This document shows, piece after piece, positions 28,201 to 38,000 of a DNA stretch of 64,000 nt (positions are counted from its first letter, which is position 1; each line of letters begins with the position of its first letter). Source of the DNA: Roseiarcus sp963780825. GTDB taxonomy: Bacteria > Pseudomonadota > Alphaproteobacteria > Rhizobiales > Beijerinckiaceae. The position numbers were made by a program, and so were the translations under genes. Location of the stretch: NCBI GenBank assembly GCA_963780825.1, contig CAWADL010000014.1, forward strand, positions 248,001 to 312,000, read 5' to 3'. The notes below the pieces were generated by a model that had not been told where the DNA came from, searched no databases, and saw nothing but the letters and a program-made list of their open reading frames with translations.

Positions 28201-29481
28201 TTACCCTCCAACCGAGGCGGGAACAAGGCTTTCCGAGCTATCGAGGGCGGCCGCGCCGCCGTCTGACGCAGCTAACTCGATGCCAAGTACTTGCAAAGTT
28301 CGATCGACACAGGCCCGCGCATCGAAGGCAGTTAACGCGGTTTCGCGCGCCTGAGTTGAATAACGCGCGCGCCGCGCCGGATCTCCGGCCAACTCGCAGA
28401 TCGCGGTGGCCAGAGCTTCGTGGTCGTGAAACGGTGTGAGCACCCCGTTTTCATCGTCAACGATGACGTCGCGCACCGGCGCAGTGTCGGATGCGACGAT
28501 GGCGCATCCGGCCGACAGGGCTTCTACGCACGACCATGACAAGACGAAGGGGTAGGTCAGGTAGACGTGGACAGTAGACACCTGCATCAATTTCAGAAGC
28601 AACGGGTGTGGTAGCGGATCCAGGAAATGGACCCGGGACAGATCCATTTGAGGCAGCAGCTCGCGAAGGCAGTGAGACTTCCAATCTCCGCCGCCCGGCG
28701 CTGAATTTCCGTAGGAAACGTCCTCGCCTCCAACCACGATGACGTGCGCGCGCGGCCGGCGTCGCAGGATTTCGGGGATCGCGCGCATAAGGACATGGAA
28801 ACCGCGCATCGGCTCCAATCCCCTTGCAAAATAGGTCACGACCTCATCATCACGCGTCAGGCGAGGGGCGCCCGGCGCCTCGAAGGTCGCAGCGGGATTC
28901 GGCACAATCCAGTCCGTATCCACACCCTCATGCGCAACGTGGATTTTGCCTTGGTACTCGCTGGGATACGTGGACCTCTGCCACGGCGTCGGTGAGATTC
29001 CGAGGTCGCATTCCGCTAAGGCAATCAAAGTGCTGGCGTTCTTCGCGTTTAAGCTGACCAAGCCGTCAACGCCGAATTGTCCGGTTTCGGCGTCGAAACC
29101 GACGTCCTGCCCGTTAGGCCGGTAGTAGAACTCGCAATAAACGGCTAGGCGCGCATCGGGAAATACAGATCGTAACGGCAAGGTCTCGCCCCACCCGCAA
29201 TGCGCGACTATCAGGTCCGGACGGAATCCATCGCTCTTCAGATCAAGGGCGGCGAACATGACCTGCTCGGCGCGCCGGCATTCGGAATCAAATCGTCGCG
29301 CGAAATTATGTGTGTCAGCAAATGTCCCCGGCGCCGTGTAGCGCCTCAGGTCCACACCCTCAACCGGCATCGAGGTGCCGCAACCGATCGCAGCCAGTTG
29401 CCCCACCCCGTTCCGATATAATTTCGCAGCGACGCGCGCGAATTGGGCCGGGAAGTTGTTGTGGACGAACAAAACGTTCAT
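28201..29481 (-). CDS. Glycosyltransferase family 4 protein
   Basis: 426-aa GT-B fold glycosyltransferase. The N-terminus MNVLFVHNNFPAQFARVA is typical of one GT4 branch, and the C-terminal donor domain shows FARGLEPMRGFHVLMRA, VHVYLTYPFVLSWSCVEAL and SAGCAIVASDTAPVRDVI. The residue pattern resembles retaining mannosyl- or glucosyltransferases, but the sugar is unknown. It lies 66 bases before the exporter gene on the same strand. Just upstream is the terminator of the RTX gene, so it may be read through from that promoter or have its own. Confidence 0.9.
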   Translation of the reverse strand: MNVLFVHNNFPAQFARVAAKLYRNGVGQLAAIGCGTSMPVEGVDLRRYTAPGTFADTHNFARRFDSECRRAEQVMFAALDLKSDGFRPDLIVAHCGWGETLPLRSVFPDARLAVYCEFYYRPNGQDVGFDAETGQFGVDGLVSLNAKNASTLIALAECDLGISPTPWQRSTYPSEYQGKIHVAHEGVDTDWIVPNPAATFEAPGAPRLTRDDEVVTYFARGLEPMRGFHVLMRAIPEILRRRPRAHVIVVGGEDVSYGNSAPGGGDWKSHCLRELLPQMDLSRVHFLDPLPHPLLLKLMQVSTVHVYLTYPFVLSWSCVEALSAGCAIVASDTAPVRDVIVDDENGVLTPFHDHEALATAICELAGDPARRARYSTQARETALTAFDARACVDRTLQVLGIELAASDGGAAALDSSESLVPASVGG

Positions 29482-29589
29482 AGCAAAGAGCGGGTCATGC
29501 CCATGTTTCGCTCCGACGAAGAGCCGCTATACTTCCTCCACCTTAGACGCGCCGACCACCGTTGTCGACGACAGGCTATGATGCCAAAC

Positions 29590-29624
29590 AAAAAAGCGCG
29601 AGGATTCTTTAATCCTCGCGCTTT
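29590..29624 (-). terminator. Strong terminator behind the RTX-like gene
   Basis: AAAGCGCGAGGATT and AATCCTCGCGCTTT pair perfectly around 4 bases. On the minus strand a run of six T follows. It sits 20 bases after the RTX-like gene and about 110 bases before the GT4 start. Partial termination here would give high substrate and lower exporter expression. Confidence 0.9.
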
Positions 29625-29644
29625 ATAGTTAAGGTTCAGACTAA

Positions 29645-30664
29645 TCAGGTGGGCGTTGTGCCGCCACCAGAGAAGTGAATCACGATGTTGCTGTTCGCAT
29701 CATTAATCTGGATCACCTGACCGTTGTTGAACGTCAGGGTATGCGCGCCGCCGACCGCGGTGCTTGAGTTGCTCACCAGATTGACGGAGGACTGGCCGGA
29801 AACGATGGTCATCGCGCCCGTGCCGCTGTTGATCGTGTCGGCATTTCCCGTTCCCAACACCACGCGGGATTTTCCGGTGCCGCCAGTGACGGTCGAAGCG
29901 GCGCCCGTCTCATCACGGAAAGTCGCAGTGCCCGATCCAAGAGACACATTCAGCTGGAAGTTCGACACAGTCGCGATGATCGTATCGGCGCCAGAGCCGG
30001 CGACGATCGTTTCAGAACCACGGAGCCCCGAGGGTGTAACCGGCGTGTTGGACGAAAGAATTCGAGTAGCGCCCGAGCCAGCGACGATTGAAGCGCCAAA
30101 GTTACCCACCAGCGTATCAGCGCCCGAGCCGCCGTACAGGGTGCTCCCGCCAAGACCGGCTACCAAACGCTGGTTACCGGTACCCGCCATCAGCGTATCT
30201 TTTCCGTAGCCGCCGACGAGCGTATTTTGTCCAGTTCCGCCGACCAGAGAGGCATTCCCTGTTTCCGCATACAAATACTCGAACCCAGCACCACCCAACA
30301 GAGTATCCGTCGCGCCGGTATCAATGTCGGTTACTATGTCCGACTGGTCGCCCGCAGCGATAATCAGGCCACCCTGCGAAACCAAAGATATGCTGGTCGA
30401 CGGGCTCGCCGGGCCGACCGTGGGGGCGGGATACGAAGTGCCGGTCGACGTCGAGGTCGGCAGCGTCAGCAGATCGAGGATGGTCCCCGACGGAACCAAA
30501 GTTGTCCCACCCGCAGTATAAAGCTGAGTAGCGACGCCGTTCGTACTATTGGTCAGCTCACCGTTTATCGCGAGCTGAGCAAGGATAGCATTCTGAGTAG
30601 GATCCGTTACGGTACTCTTCAGCAACGTAATAAGGTCGCCGGCATTAAGATTATATGTCGCCAT
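29645..30664 (-). CDS. RTX-like repeat protein, predicted type I secretion substrate
   Basis: 339-aa protein, rich in Gly, Thr, Ser and Asn and nearly free of Cys, Lys and His. The N-terminal 60 residues (MATYNLNAGDLITLLKSTVT) are followed by a Ser/Thr/Pro linker and then degenerate nonapeptide repeats. Several retain GGXGXDTL (GGYGKDTLMAG, GGSGADTLVG, GSGADTIIA); others have lost the aspartate. There is no N-terminal signal peptide, and the C-terminus (NSNIVIHFSGGGTTPT) suits a type I signal. Base composition is visibly less GC-rich than its neighbours. The Thr/Ser/Asn content also makes it a plausible target for the nearby glycosyltransferases. Confidence 0.82.
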   Translation of the reverse strand: MATYNLNAGDLITLLKSTVTDPTQNAILAQLAINGELTNSTNGVATQLYTAGGTTLVPSGTILDLLTLPTSTSTGTSYPAPTVGPASPSTSISLVSQGGLIIAAGDQSDIVTDIDTGATDTLLGGAGFEYLYAETGNASLVGGTGQNTLVGGYGKDTLMAGTGNQRLVAGLGGSTLYGGSGADTLVGNFGASIVAGSGATRILSSNTPVTPSGLRGSETIVAGSGADTIIATVSNFQLNVSLGSGTATFRDETGAASTVTGGTGKSRVVLGTGNADTINSGTGAMTIVSGQSSVNLVSNSSTAVGGAHTLTFNNGQVIQINDANSNIVIHFSGGGTTPT

Positions 30665-30713
30665 CTTGTATTATCCTTTTTCTCGGTTTCGACCTTAAAC
30701 CTCCTCGCCAGCC

Positions 30714-31583
30714 TTATCGGCCTGACGAGGCCCGGAATACGCGAACCCGCGGCTCCCTATCGCGCGTCACTGCTTCCAAACTCGGCGCCGACCGACCTTC
30801 GGGAAGCCGTGGTGCAGTTAGTAAAGAAACCTTCAATCCGACGAGGGGATCAACCCCCGATCCGCTGAGAAACTCAACCTGTTGGCCCCGCTTTGACTCA
30901 ACCAAGGCCCCCAAGAACAACGCCTCTGCGGAAACTTCCAGGTTCCCTGCCTCTGGCGCAAGACGCATACGCACACCAACTAGGGACAGACCCTGTCCCC
31001 TCGTCCCGGCGAACTGTAGCGCGCCGACCCACTCCGACCACCGCGGCGGGCGACTGCCCACCAGCACCTGCATTTCCAGCATCGACGCCCTCGGGTCGCC
31101 GACGATCTCCAAGCCCTCGATCGCAGCCGGCGCATCTGGGCCGCCAACCCAAACATTCTGCTCAAACGGCACGTCGCCCCGACGCGAGACATGCGCCATA
31201 AAACCAACCGGCGCCGAAGGCGTCGGAACTACAGGCGCCGGCGCGGCAAGTGGCGCGGGGCGCGATGCGGGCGCATCCTCAGCGACCGCTATGGCCTCGA
31301 GCCGAAACGATGCGTCCAGCGATCCGTCTGCCGATCCGCGACGAAGCCCTACCACGAGTTCAGAAGGCTTCTCGGCGCGAACGACAACGCAATCCCCGGG
31401 ACGAAGCAGCAAACCTTCTTCCCGACCTGGCATATCCAGCAACGTTACGCCGTCGGCCGGCGGAATTAACCTAGCGACTGCCGGAACGCCGTTGCCCTGA
31501 AACTCGAGGTACCGAAAAGCGTGCAGGCCTCGATTTACGCTCAAGGTGGACCCGCGTTCGTATTTTTCGTCCACCTTAACCAC
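30714..31583 (-). CDS. Unknown protein upstream of the RTX-like gene
   Basis: 289-aa protein I do not recognise. It has no signal peptide or membrane segment. Residues 1-95 look like a small beta domain (VTLLDMPGREEGLLLRPGDC, VVVRAEKPSELVVGLRRG). An Ala/Pro linker (residues about 105-125) leads to a second beta-rich domain (FEQNVWVGGPDAPAAIEGLE; LEMQVLVGSRPPRWSEWVG; GVRMRLAPEAGNLEV). It ends 49 bases before the RTX-like gene on the same strand, so it probably shares its promoter and role. The start is GTG at 31583 (or GTG 31574), and the divergent glycosyltransferase gene begins about 250 bases away. Confidence 0.65.
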   Translation of the reverse strand: MVKVDEKYERGSTLSVNRGLHAFRYLEFQGNGVPAVARLIPPADGVTLLDMPGREEGLLLRPGDCVVVRAEKPSELVVGLRRGSADGSLDASFRLEAIAVAEDAPASRPAPLAAPAPVVPTPSAPVGFMAHVSRRGDVPFEQNVWVGGPDAPAAIEGLEIVGDPRASMLEMQVLVGSRPPRWSEWVGALQFAGTRGQGLSLVGVRMRLAPEAGNLEVSAEALFLGALVESKRGQQVEFLSGSGVDPLVGLKVSLLTAPRLPEGRSAPSLEAVTRDREPRVRVFRASSGR

Positions 31584-31837
31584 GCCCCGCCGACCCCGCT
31601 TACCGGACCATTCATGATTACCGTCACGTTAACAGCAGATCGTTCAGGATTGCAACCGGGAAAGTTGTGCAGTGCGAAATTTTTTTCGTAACCAAACTCT
31701 AAATTCCCTGCTGGCGCCTGGGGAAATCACGTGTCCGATAGCCAAGAGCAATAGCGAAATACGGGTAAAGTACTCATAGTTAACATTGCAGGCGCTTGTC
31801 ATCGGGCCTGCGGCTAGATAAGGGCGCGTTTACCATA
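31584..31837. promoter_or_regulatory. Divergent promoter region of the secretion/glycosylation island
   Basis: About 250 bases between the unknown minus-strand gene and the plus-strand glycosyltransferase, with no gene of its own. It is locally AT-rich (for example GAAATTTTTTTCGTAACCAA and GTAAAGTACTCATAGTTAAC), as expected for back-to-back promoters. No specific operator could be assigned. Confidence 0.5.
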
Positions 31838-34465
31838 ATGATGCCCGAGATGCACGCCGACGCCGGCGACCAGGCGCACTTCGAACGAACAGCGTCAACA
31901 TGGCCTCAGCCCCTCGGCGCCCGGGCGCGTGAGAAACCCTCCGCGCTTGCCGGAGAAGCCGCGGAGCGGCTCAGTGCAGGCGCGCCAGATGACGCCTTCG
32001 CGCTCGCAGATCGTCTATGCCGTCTCCTTGCACCCTCCGCTCGCGATCTATTGTTGCGGGCCGAGGCGCAACGCGCGGCGGGCCGTATCGACGCGGCGCG
32101 GCGGGACCTGGACGCCGCCGCGGAGCAAGATCCGACCGATCCTCTTGTCCATCGCGCTGCCCTTTCGTGGGGAGACGAGCCCGCGCGCCTTCAGGCGGCG
32201 CATCGCATCGTCGCTGGCGCCTCGAGCGACGGGCCGCTGCGAAAAGCCCTCGAAATCCTCATCCAAGCGGGCCAGAGGACCGCGCATAGGCTTCGTCGCG
32301 GCGAGCGGACCGTCTTGGGGTGGCTTGCGTGGCCGGAAAACGCGGTTCTCAGCATTGAAATCCGAGACGGGGCCGAAACGCGCTCCTTCGTCGTCGAGCC
32401 AGACCCTGGCCACTGGCTTGCGTCCGCTCGCGTATCCGCCGCCGAAATCGCCATTGAGACCCCGGCTTCCGGCGCGCTGTCGATCGGTTTGCTCTTCGAC
32501 GGCGAGACGGTCGAGCACGTAACACCGCCTTGGGCCGCGCGGTTTTCCGCACCCGTCCAAGCGTCCGGGCAAAGGACGGCGACAGAGACAGACGGGCCAG
32601 ATGTTACCATCATCGTGCCGGTCTATGAGGACTTCGAGGCGACGCAGGCTTGCCTGGAAGCGCTTGAGGCCGCCCCGCCGATCGTTTCCCATCGGATTGT
32701 CGTGGTCGACGACGCCTCGCCGAACCCCGAACTCAGCGCCTATCTCGACGCGGCTGCGGGCCGCGGCGCTTTTGAACTCATGCGAAACGAAACCAACGGG
32801 GGGTTTGCCGCCTCGGTCAATGCCGGGTTAGCGTTGAGGTCGGGTGGCGACGTGCTGCTGCTCAACGCGGATGTCGTGCTTCCGCCGGGCGCCGTCGATC
32901 GGCTGCGGGCGCTGAGCCGATCGAGCGAAGGGATCGGCACGTTGACGCCGCTCTCCAACAATGGCGAGTTGACCAGCTATCCCGTGCCGAACGCCGCCAA
33001 TCCCATGCTGTCGCCGGAAGCGGTCGCCAATCTTGACGCGCTGGCTCGCACCATTAATGGCGACGCACTTGTCGATTTGCCAAACGGCGTCGGCTTCTGC
33101 CTTTACGTTACTCAGGCGTGCCTCGACGCGGTCGGCGGCCTGCCGGAGGTTTACGCTCAGGGTTACTACGAAGACGTCGAGTTCTGCTTGGCGGCGCGCG
33201 AGCGGGGGTTTCGCAACGTCGCCGCGGCCGGCGTCTATGTCGGACACGTCGGATCGAAATCCTTCGGCGCCCGCAAGCGCGCCCTGGTCATGCGAAACCT
33301 GGAGCTCATCGAGGCTCGGTTTCCCGGCTATCAGATCGAGACCGCCGCCTTTCTCGCTCTCGATCCCTTACGGACCTACTGCGCCGCGCTGGACGCGGCC
33401 TCGCCGCCGCCTGGACCGATCGTCATCGTGGCCTGCGGTCCGTTAGCCGCTGACACGTTGGGCGTGCGCCGGGCAGAGCGTGTGCGGATCGACGAGCCAG
33501 ATGTGACCGTGCTGTGCCTCCGGGCAGATGCGCGCGGGCGATCTGTTCGTCTCACGGCGATCGGCGGCGGCGCGCCGCAAACGCTCAGCTTCGATTTCGA
33601 CGGCGCCAAAATAAGCGAAGCGTTTCGCGCTTACGTGAAGGAGTTGGACGTCCGCCGCGTCGAGATGCTCGATCCCGCATCCCTGCCGGAGCCAGCGCTG
33701 ACCGCCCTGATCGCGGCCGATGCGGAAATCCACCTGCTCTGCGCCGATCTAACCTGGTTCCTGCCGCCGATCGCGGTTTCGCGCGCTCCGTGCCCGGCGC
33801 TTGGGTCCGCGCAACCCTGTGAGGCCTGCCGCACCGCGGCGACAGCGGTCGAGGCTGAGGCGGCGCGCGACGCGCGTCGGCGGGCAAAGCTCGGCGTCGC
33901 CCTCGAGCGAGCGACCCGGGTCGTCCCGCTCGACCGGATAGCTGAAGTCTTTGGGCGCCGGGTATTTCGCGGGCGCGCCGGCGCGTTTGAGGCGCCAGCA
34001 CAGCGGCCGGGCGATCCTGCGTCGAAGGGTAGGATCGAGCGCCTGGGCGTTCTGTACCCGCATCCCTCCGCCGCTACCGAAGGATTGCTGCTGCGCCTCG
34101 CTCGGCGTTTGGCCGCGCAGAACGCGCCCGCCTTGCTGTTGGTGATCGGCCGCTGCATCGACGACGAAGCGTTGCTGGCGACCGAAAAGGCGTTCGTGAC
34201 TGGGCCGGCGGGCGCCGCGGAATACCTGGACCTCGTGCAGGCGTACGAAATTGAGGCGCTGCTGGCGCCCGATCGCGCCGGCGGCTTTGGCGATCTCGAT
34301 GCGACCGCGTCGGCGCTCGCCTTGCCGAAGGCCTATTTCGATTGGTCGTTCGGAGCGTTTCCCGTTGAGCACGGCGATCTTTCGCTTGACCCCAGGATTT
34401 GCGAAGACAAGGCGGCCACACGTATCGTTGCCTGGATGGATTTGAAGCGCGGCGGAGAAGAATGA
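31838..34465 (+). CDS. Large multidomain GT2 glycosyltransferase (first of pair)
   Basis: 875-aa protein from ATG 31838; an upstream TTG at 31796 would add 14 residues. The N-terminus is TPR-like (DLLLRAEAQRAAGRIDAARR), then a beta domain. A GT2 catalytic domain follows at about residues 255-510: VTIIVPVYEDFEATQACLEA, VVDDASPN, NGGFAASVNAGL, LLLNADVVLPPGAVDRL and YYEDVEFCLAARERGFR. A C-terminal region of about 300 residues resembles a GT-B-type half (LGVLYPHPSAATEGLLLRLA). The stop codon overlaps the next gene's start as ATGA, so the two are cotranslated. Likely glycosylates the exported protein or a surface glycan. Confidence 0.85.
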   Translation: MMPEMHADAGDQAHFERTASTWPQPLGARAREKPSALAGEAAERLSAGAPDDAFALADRLCRLLAPSARDLLLRAEAQRAAGRIDAARRDLDAAAEQDPTDPLVHRAALSWGDEPARLQAAHRIVAGASSDGPLRKALEILIQAGQRTAHRLRRGERTVLGWLAWPENAVLSIEIRDGAETRSFVVEPDPGHWLASARVSAAEIAIETPASGALSIGLLFDGETVEHVTPPWAARFSAPVQASGQRTATETDGPDVTIIVPVYEDFEATQACLEALEAAPPIVSHRIVVVDDASPNPELSAYLDAAAGRGAFELMRNETNGGFAASVNAGLALRSGGDVLLLNADVVLPPGAVDRLRALSRSSEGIGTLTPLSNNGELTSYPVPNAANPMLSPEAVANLDALARTINGDALVDLPNGVGFCLYVTQACLDAVGGLPEVYAQGYYEDVEFCLAARERGFRNVAAAGVYVGHVGSKSFGARKRALVMRNLELIEARFPGYQIETAAFLALDPLRTYCAALDAASPPPGPIVIVACGPLAADTLGVRRAERVRIDEPDVTVLCLRADARGRSVRLTAIGGGAPQTLSFDFDGAKISEAFRAYVKELDVRRVEMLDPASLPEPALTALIAADAEIHLLCADLTWFLPPIAVSRAPCPALGSAQPCEACRTAATAVEAEAARDARRRAKLGVALERATRVVPLDRIAEVFGRRVFRGRAGAFEAPAQRPGDPASKGRIERLGVLYPHPSAATEGLLLRLARRLAAQNAPALLLVIGRCIDDEALLATEKAFVTGPAGAAEYLDLVQAYEIEALLAPDRAGGFGDLDATASALALPKAYFDWSFGAFPVEHGDLSLDPRICEDKAATRIVAWMDLKRGGEE

Positions 34466-36826
34466 GCATCGCGACGTTTACAAAACGCGAGCCGGCGAAT
34501 GCGCCCGACGCGTTGGTGCTAGAGGCTAACCTGGTCTCCGACCGCGAAATTGCGGGCTATGTTTATGACCCGACTGCTCCTGACACGCGCTTTGTCGTCG
34601 AATTGCTTCTAGACGGGCATCCGTCGCGGATCGCGCGCGCGCACCATTATGACGCGGTTCTGGCGGAGCGCGGTTTCGGCGACGGCTGCTACCGCTTCGT
34701 ATTCTCGCTCGACGGCGAAACGCTTGCGGGCGCCCGGCTCGCCGAGGTTCGCATCGCCAATACGGGCGAGCCGGTGGGTAGGCCGCTGACCCTCGCCGAC
34801 GCCGAGACGCAGGCGCCGGACGGCCTCCAGGGGCAGGCCCGCTGGGCCGGCGGCCTGCGCATCGAAGGATGGATTTCCTTCGATCCGAGCAGCGCCGGCA
34901 GAGTGCGCGCTTACATCGACGGCAATCAGGTCGCGGAGACGCGGGCGCGCTCCTTCAATCATGTCGGGGAGGCGGTGGCCGGAGGCGTGGCCCGCGGATA
35001 CACGCTGACCCTACCGTTGGACTTCGCCGACGGCCGCCTGCGTCGCGTAAAGGTCGTCGATGAGAACGAGCACGAGCTATCGGGCAGCCCATGCCCGGTC
35101 GTCGCATTTCCGCGCGGCCTGGAGCAGTTTCTCGAAGGACGCGCCGAATTGGGGGGCGAGCGGCTCCGCGCGGGATTGTTCGATCGCCTTCTCGCCCAAT
35201 CCTTGCCCGTTACCGACTTCGAGGGGTGGGCCCGCGCGTTTCCGCCCGCTTCGGCATTTACCGCCCCCACCGCCCGCATGGCGGTGGCGCTGGTCGGCGA
35301 CGACGGGCTCGAACAGACCTTGGAAACCCTTGAAGCCCAGTTGCATGCCGCCGCTATCGTCGGTGTGCTCCGAAGCGGCGATGAGCCGATGACATTCGCC
35401 ACGGGAGATCTCGCGACATTTCTCGCCGAGGACGCAGCTGAAGCGGACATCATCATCTTCACGCTCTCGGGAACCCTCTTGCATGCGCATGCGCTCGGTC
35501 GGCTCGCCGAGGCGCTGGCGCATTTTCCCGAGGCCCCGCTCGCGTATTGCGATCTCGCGCTATTGGATGGCGGCGGGCGGCGATGGCCGCTGGCGTTTTC
35601 CGCCTTCGATTACGAGCGCCTGCTCGAGCAGGGTTATCCGGCTTTCTGCTTCGCCGCCCGGGCGGATCATGTGCGGAGCGCGGTGAGCAGCGGTGTCAGC
35701 GACTTGTTCCGGCTATTCAATTTCGCTTACGACGCCGCGGGACCGTCTGGCACGCCAGCCGCCACCCATGCCCCAGGCTTCCTGGCGACTTTGCCTGCGT
35801 TGGACCGTCCGCGCGCTTCTGCGACGCTTGCGCGCGCAACGCGCGAACATCTGGAGGCCCGAAAAGTCAGTGTTGCGGTTGAACCGCGCGGATCAACGCT
35901 TCTGCCCGCCGCGCGCGTGCGGCGCATCGAGCCGAACGGCAAGATCTCCGTATTGATCCCGACGCGCAATCGGGCGGATCTCCTAAAACCCTGTCTGGAA
36001 TCGCTGGAGAGGACGCTCGCTTCGCAAAACTACGAAATATTCGTGATTGATAATGATTCCAGCGATCCGGAAACGCTTGAATGTTTCGATGAAGCCGCCC
36101 GGCGCGGCGTCAGGATTGCGAAGGTTAGCGGGCCGTTCAATTTCGCGCGGCTGATCAACGCCGGCGCTTCGGTCGCGAATGGCGAATTCCTTCTGCTTCT
36201 GAACAATGATGTCGAGGCGACGAGCGAAGGCTGGTTTACGGAAATGCTGTCGCGGCTCGCGGAGCCCGACGTCGGGGCGGTCGGCGCGCGGCTGGTTTTC
36301 CCTAGCGGCGGCATTCAGCACGGCGGCGTCGTGCTCGGGCCAAACCTTGCGGCCACGCACGCCTTCGACGAACGTTACGACGGCGACCCCGGCTATGGCG
36401 AACTGCTCAACGTCGCCCACGAAACCAGCGCCGTGACCGCCGCTTGCCTGCTGACGCCCCGGCGGCTGTTCCGGCGGTTGGGCGGCTTCGACGCCGTGCG
36501 ATTTCCCATATTGTTCAACGACGTCGACTATTGTCTACGTTTGCGCGCGGCGGGGCGGCGGGTGGTCTTCACGCCGCTCGCGGGTCTCACGCATCGCGCC
36601 GGATCAAGTCGTGGTCGCGAGCGGCCGTTCGACGGGCGGCATCGCCACCAACGCGACCTCGACAATCTCAGGGCGAGTCTGGGCGGAGGTTCTCGCTGAG
36701 GATCCCTTCTACAGCCCGATGCTGGGTCTCGACGTCGCGTATGCGGGGCTCGCTTGGCCGCCGCGCTCTCAGGCGCCGCGGACCCCGCACATCCAGAGCA
36801 GGACTATGCCACTGCCCGGGTTTTGA
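34462..36826 (+). CDS. Large multidomain GT2 glycosyltransferase (second of pair, frameshifted)
   Basis: About 787 aa. Two related beta domains open the protein (IAGYVYDPTAPDTRFVVELL near residue 30 and IEGWISFDPSSAGRVRAYID near residue 135). A degenerate GT-A-like section follows, then a canonical GT2 domain from about residue 495: KISVLIPTRNRADLLKPCLE, FVIDNDSSD, FNFARLINAGASVANGEFLL, LLNNDVEA and VDYCLRLRAAGRRV. One extra base near 36679 ends the frame early; beyond it WAEVLAEDPFYSPMLGLDVA, the usual end of this family, continues to TGA at 36826. ATG 34462 overlaps the previous stop (ATGA). Confidence 0.85.
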
Positions 36827-36842
36827 GCGAGCGAAGGCAACC

Positions 36843-37922
36843 ATGCGCGTCGATCTCTTCGACTACGCGCTTCCGGCCGAACGGATCGCGCTGGCGCCGG
36901 CGACGCCGCGCGAGGCAGCGCGCCTACTGCGCGTCAAAGCCGCCGGTGACTTCGAAGACCTGACCATCGCGGATTTGCCGAAGCTGATCCGACCCGGCGA
37001 TGCGCTCGTCGTCAACGACACCCGCGTGATACCGGCGCGGCTTAGCGGCGTTCGAATCCGCGGCGAGTCGGTCGCCAAAGTCGAGGCGACCTTGTTGAAG
37101 CGCCTTGACGGCGCCCGATGGCTTGCTTTGGCTCGCCCCGCAAAGAAGCTGCGGCCCGGCGAGCGCGTCCGTTTCGGTCAAACACACGCCTCCGAAGTTT
37201 GTTTGCTAGGGCGCCTTGACGCCACCGTTGAGCAGCGGGGCGAAAACGGCGAGGTCGTGCTGGCGTTCGATTTCTCGGGCGCTGTGCTCGACGAAGCGAT
37301 TGCAGATGTGGGAGAGACGCCGCTGCCGCCCTATATCGCTACGCGGCGGCCCGCGGCGCCCACCGACCGCGCTTCGTATCAGACCATGTTTGCCGATGCG
37401 CCGGGCGCCGTCGCCGCGCCTACAGCCGGGCTGCACTTCACACCTGCGCTGATCGAAAGTCTCTCAAAGATCGGCGCGAGCTTGCACAGGCTGACGCTAC
37501 ACGTCGGCGGCGGAACGTTTCTGCCCGTCAAGAGCGAGGACACTGCCGACCATCGCATGCACGCGGAATGGGGCAGGATGGACGCCGAAACCGCCGAAGC
37601 GCTAAACGCGGTTCGGGCGCGCGGCGGTCGCATCGTCGCGATCGGAACGACCTCGCTGCGGTTGTTGGAATCCGCGGTCACAGCTGACGGCCGCCTGCGC
37701 CCGTTCGAGGGTGAGACGGACATCTTCATTACGCCGGGCTATTCCTTTCGCGCGGTTGACGCGCTGTTCACCAATTTTCATTTGCCGCGTTCGACGCTGC
37801 TGATGCTGGTCTCGGCCTTCGCCGGACGCGAGCGCGTCCTCGCCGCCTATGCGCACGCCATCGCCGCCGGTTATCGTTTCTACAGCTATGGCGACGCTTG
37901 TTTCCTCGAGCGCCTGGGTTAG
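36843..37922 (+). CDS. queA: S-adenosylmethionine:tRNA ribosyltransferase-isomerase
   Basis: 359-aa enzyme that adds the epoxycyclopentane group from SAM onto 7-aminomethyl-7-deazaguanine in tRNA, giving epoxyqueuosine. Conserved stretches are VDLFDYALPAERIALAP, VVNDTRVIPARL, GEVVLAFDFSG, TAGLHFTPALI and LTLHVGGGTFLPVK, then NFHLPRSTLLMLVSAFAGRE near the end. ATG 36843 is 16 bases after the corrected end of the glycosyltransferase gene. tgt and queG are also in this window, so the last three steps of queuosine synthesis are encoded here. Confidence 0.97.
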   Translation: MRVDLFDYALPAERIALAPATPREAARLLRVKAAGDFEDLTIADLPKLIRPGDALVVNDTRVIPARLSGVRIRGESVAKVEATLLKRLDGARWLALARPAKKLRPGERVRFGQTHASEVCLLGRLDATVEQRGENGEVVLAFDFSGAVLDEAIADVGETPLPPYIATRRPAAPTDRASYQTMFADAPGAVAAPTAGLHFTPALIESLSKIGASLHRLTLHVGGGTFLPVKSEDTADHRMHAEWGRMDAETAEALNAVRARGGRIVAIGTTSLRLLESAVTADGRLRPFEGETDIFITPGYSFRAVDALFTNFHLPRSTLLMLVSAFAGRERVLAAYAHAIAAGYRFYSYGDACFLERLG

Positions 37923-38000
37923 CGGAATCCTAACGCGGGGTCGCGGATTTAACGCAGCGACCAAGGGAAACCGCAACAGAATGGGTGCAGCCCAGGCTGC

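Noticed and set aside
36444..36842. Upstream extension of queA to 36444
   Set aside because: This stretch codes in another frame for the end of the GT2 protein, and QueA's conserved start is at ATG 36843.
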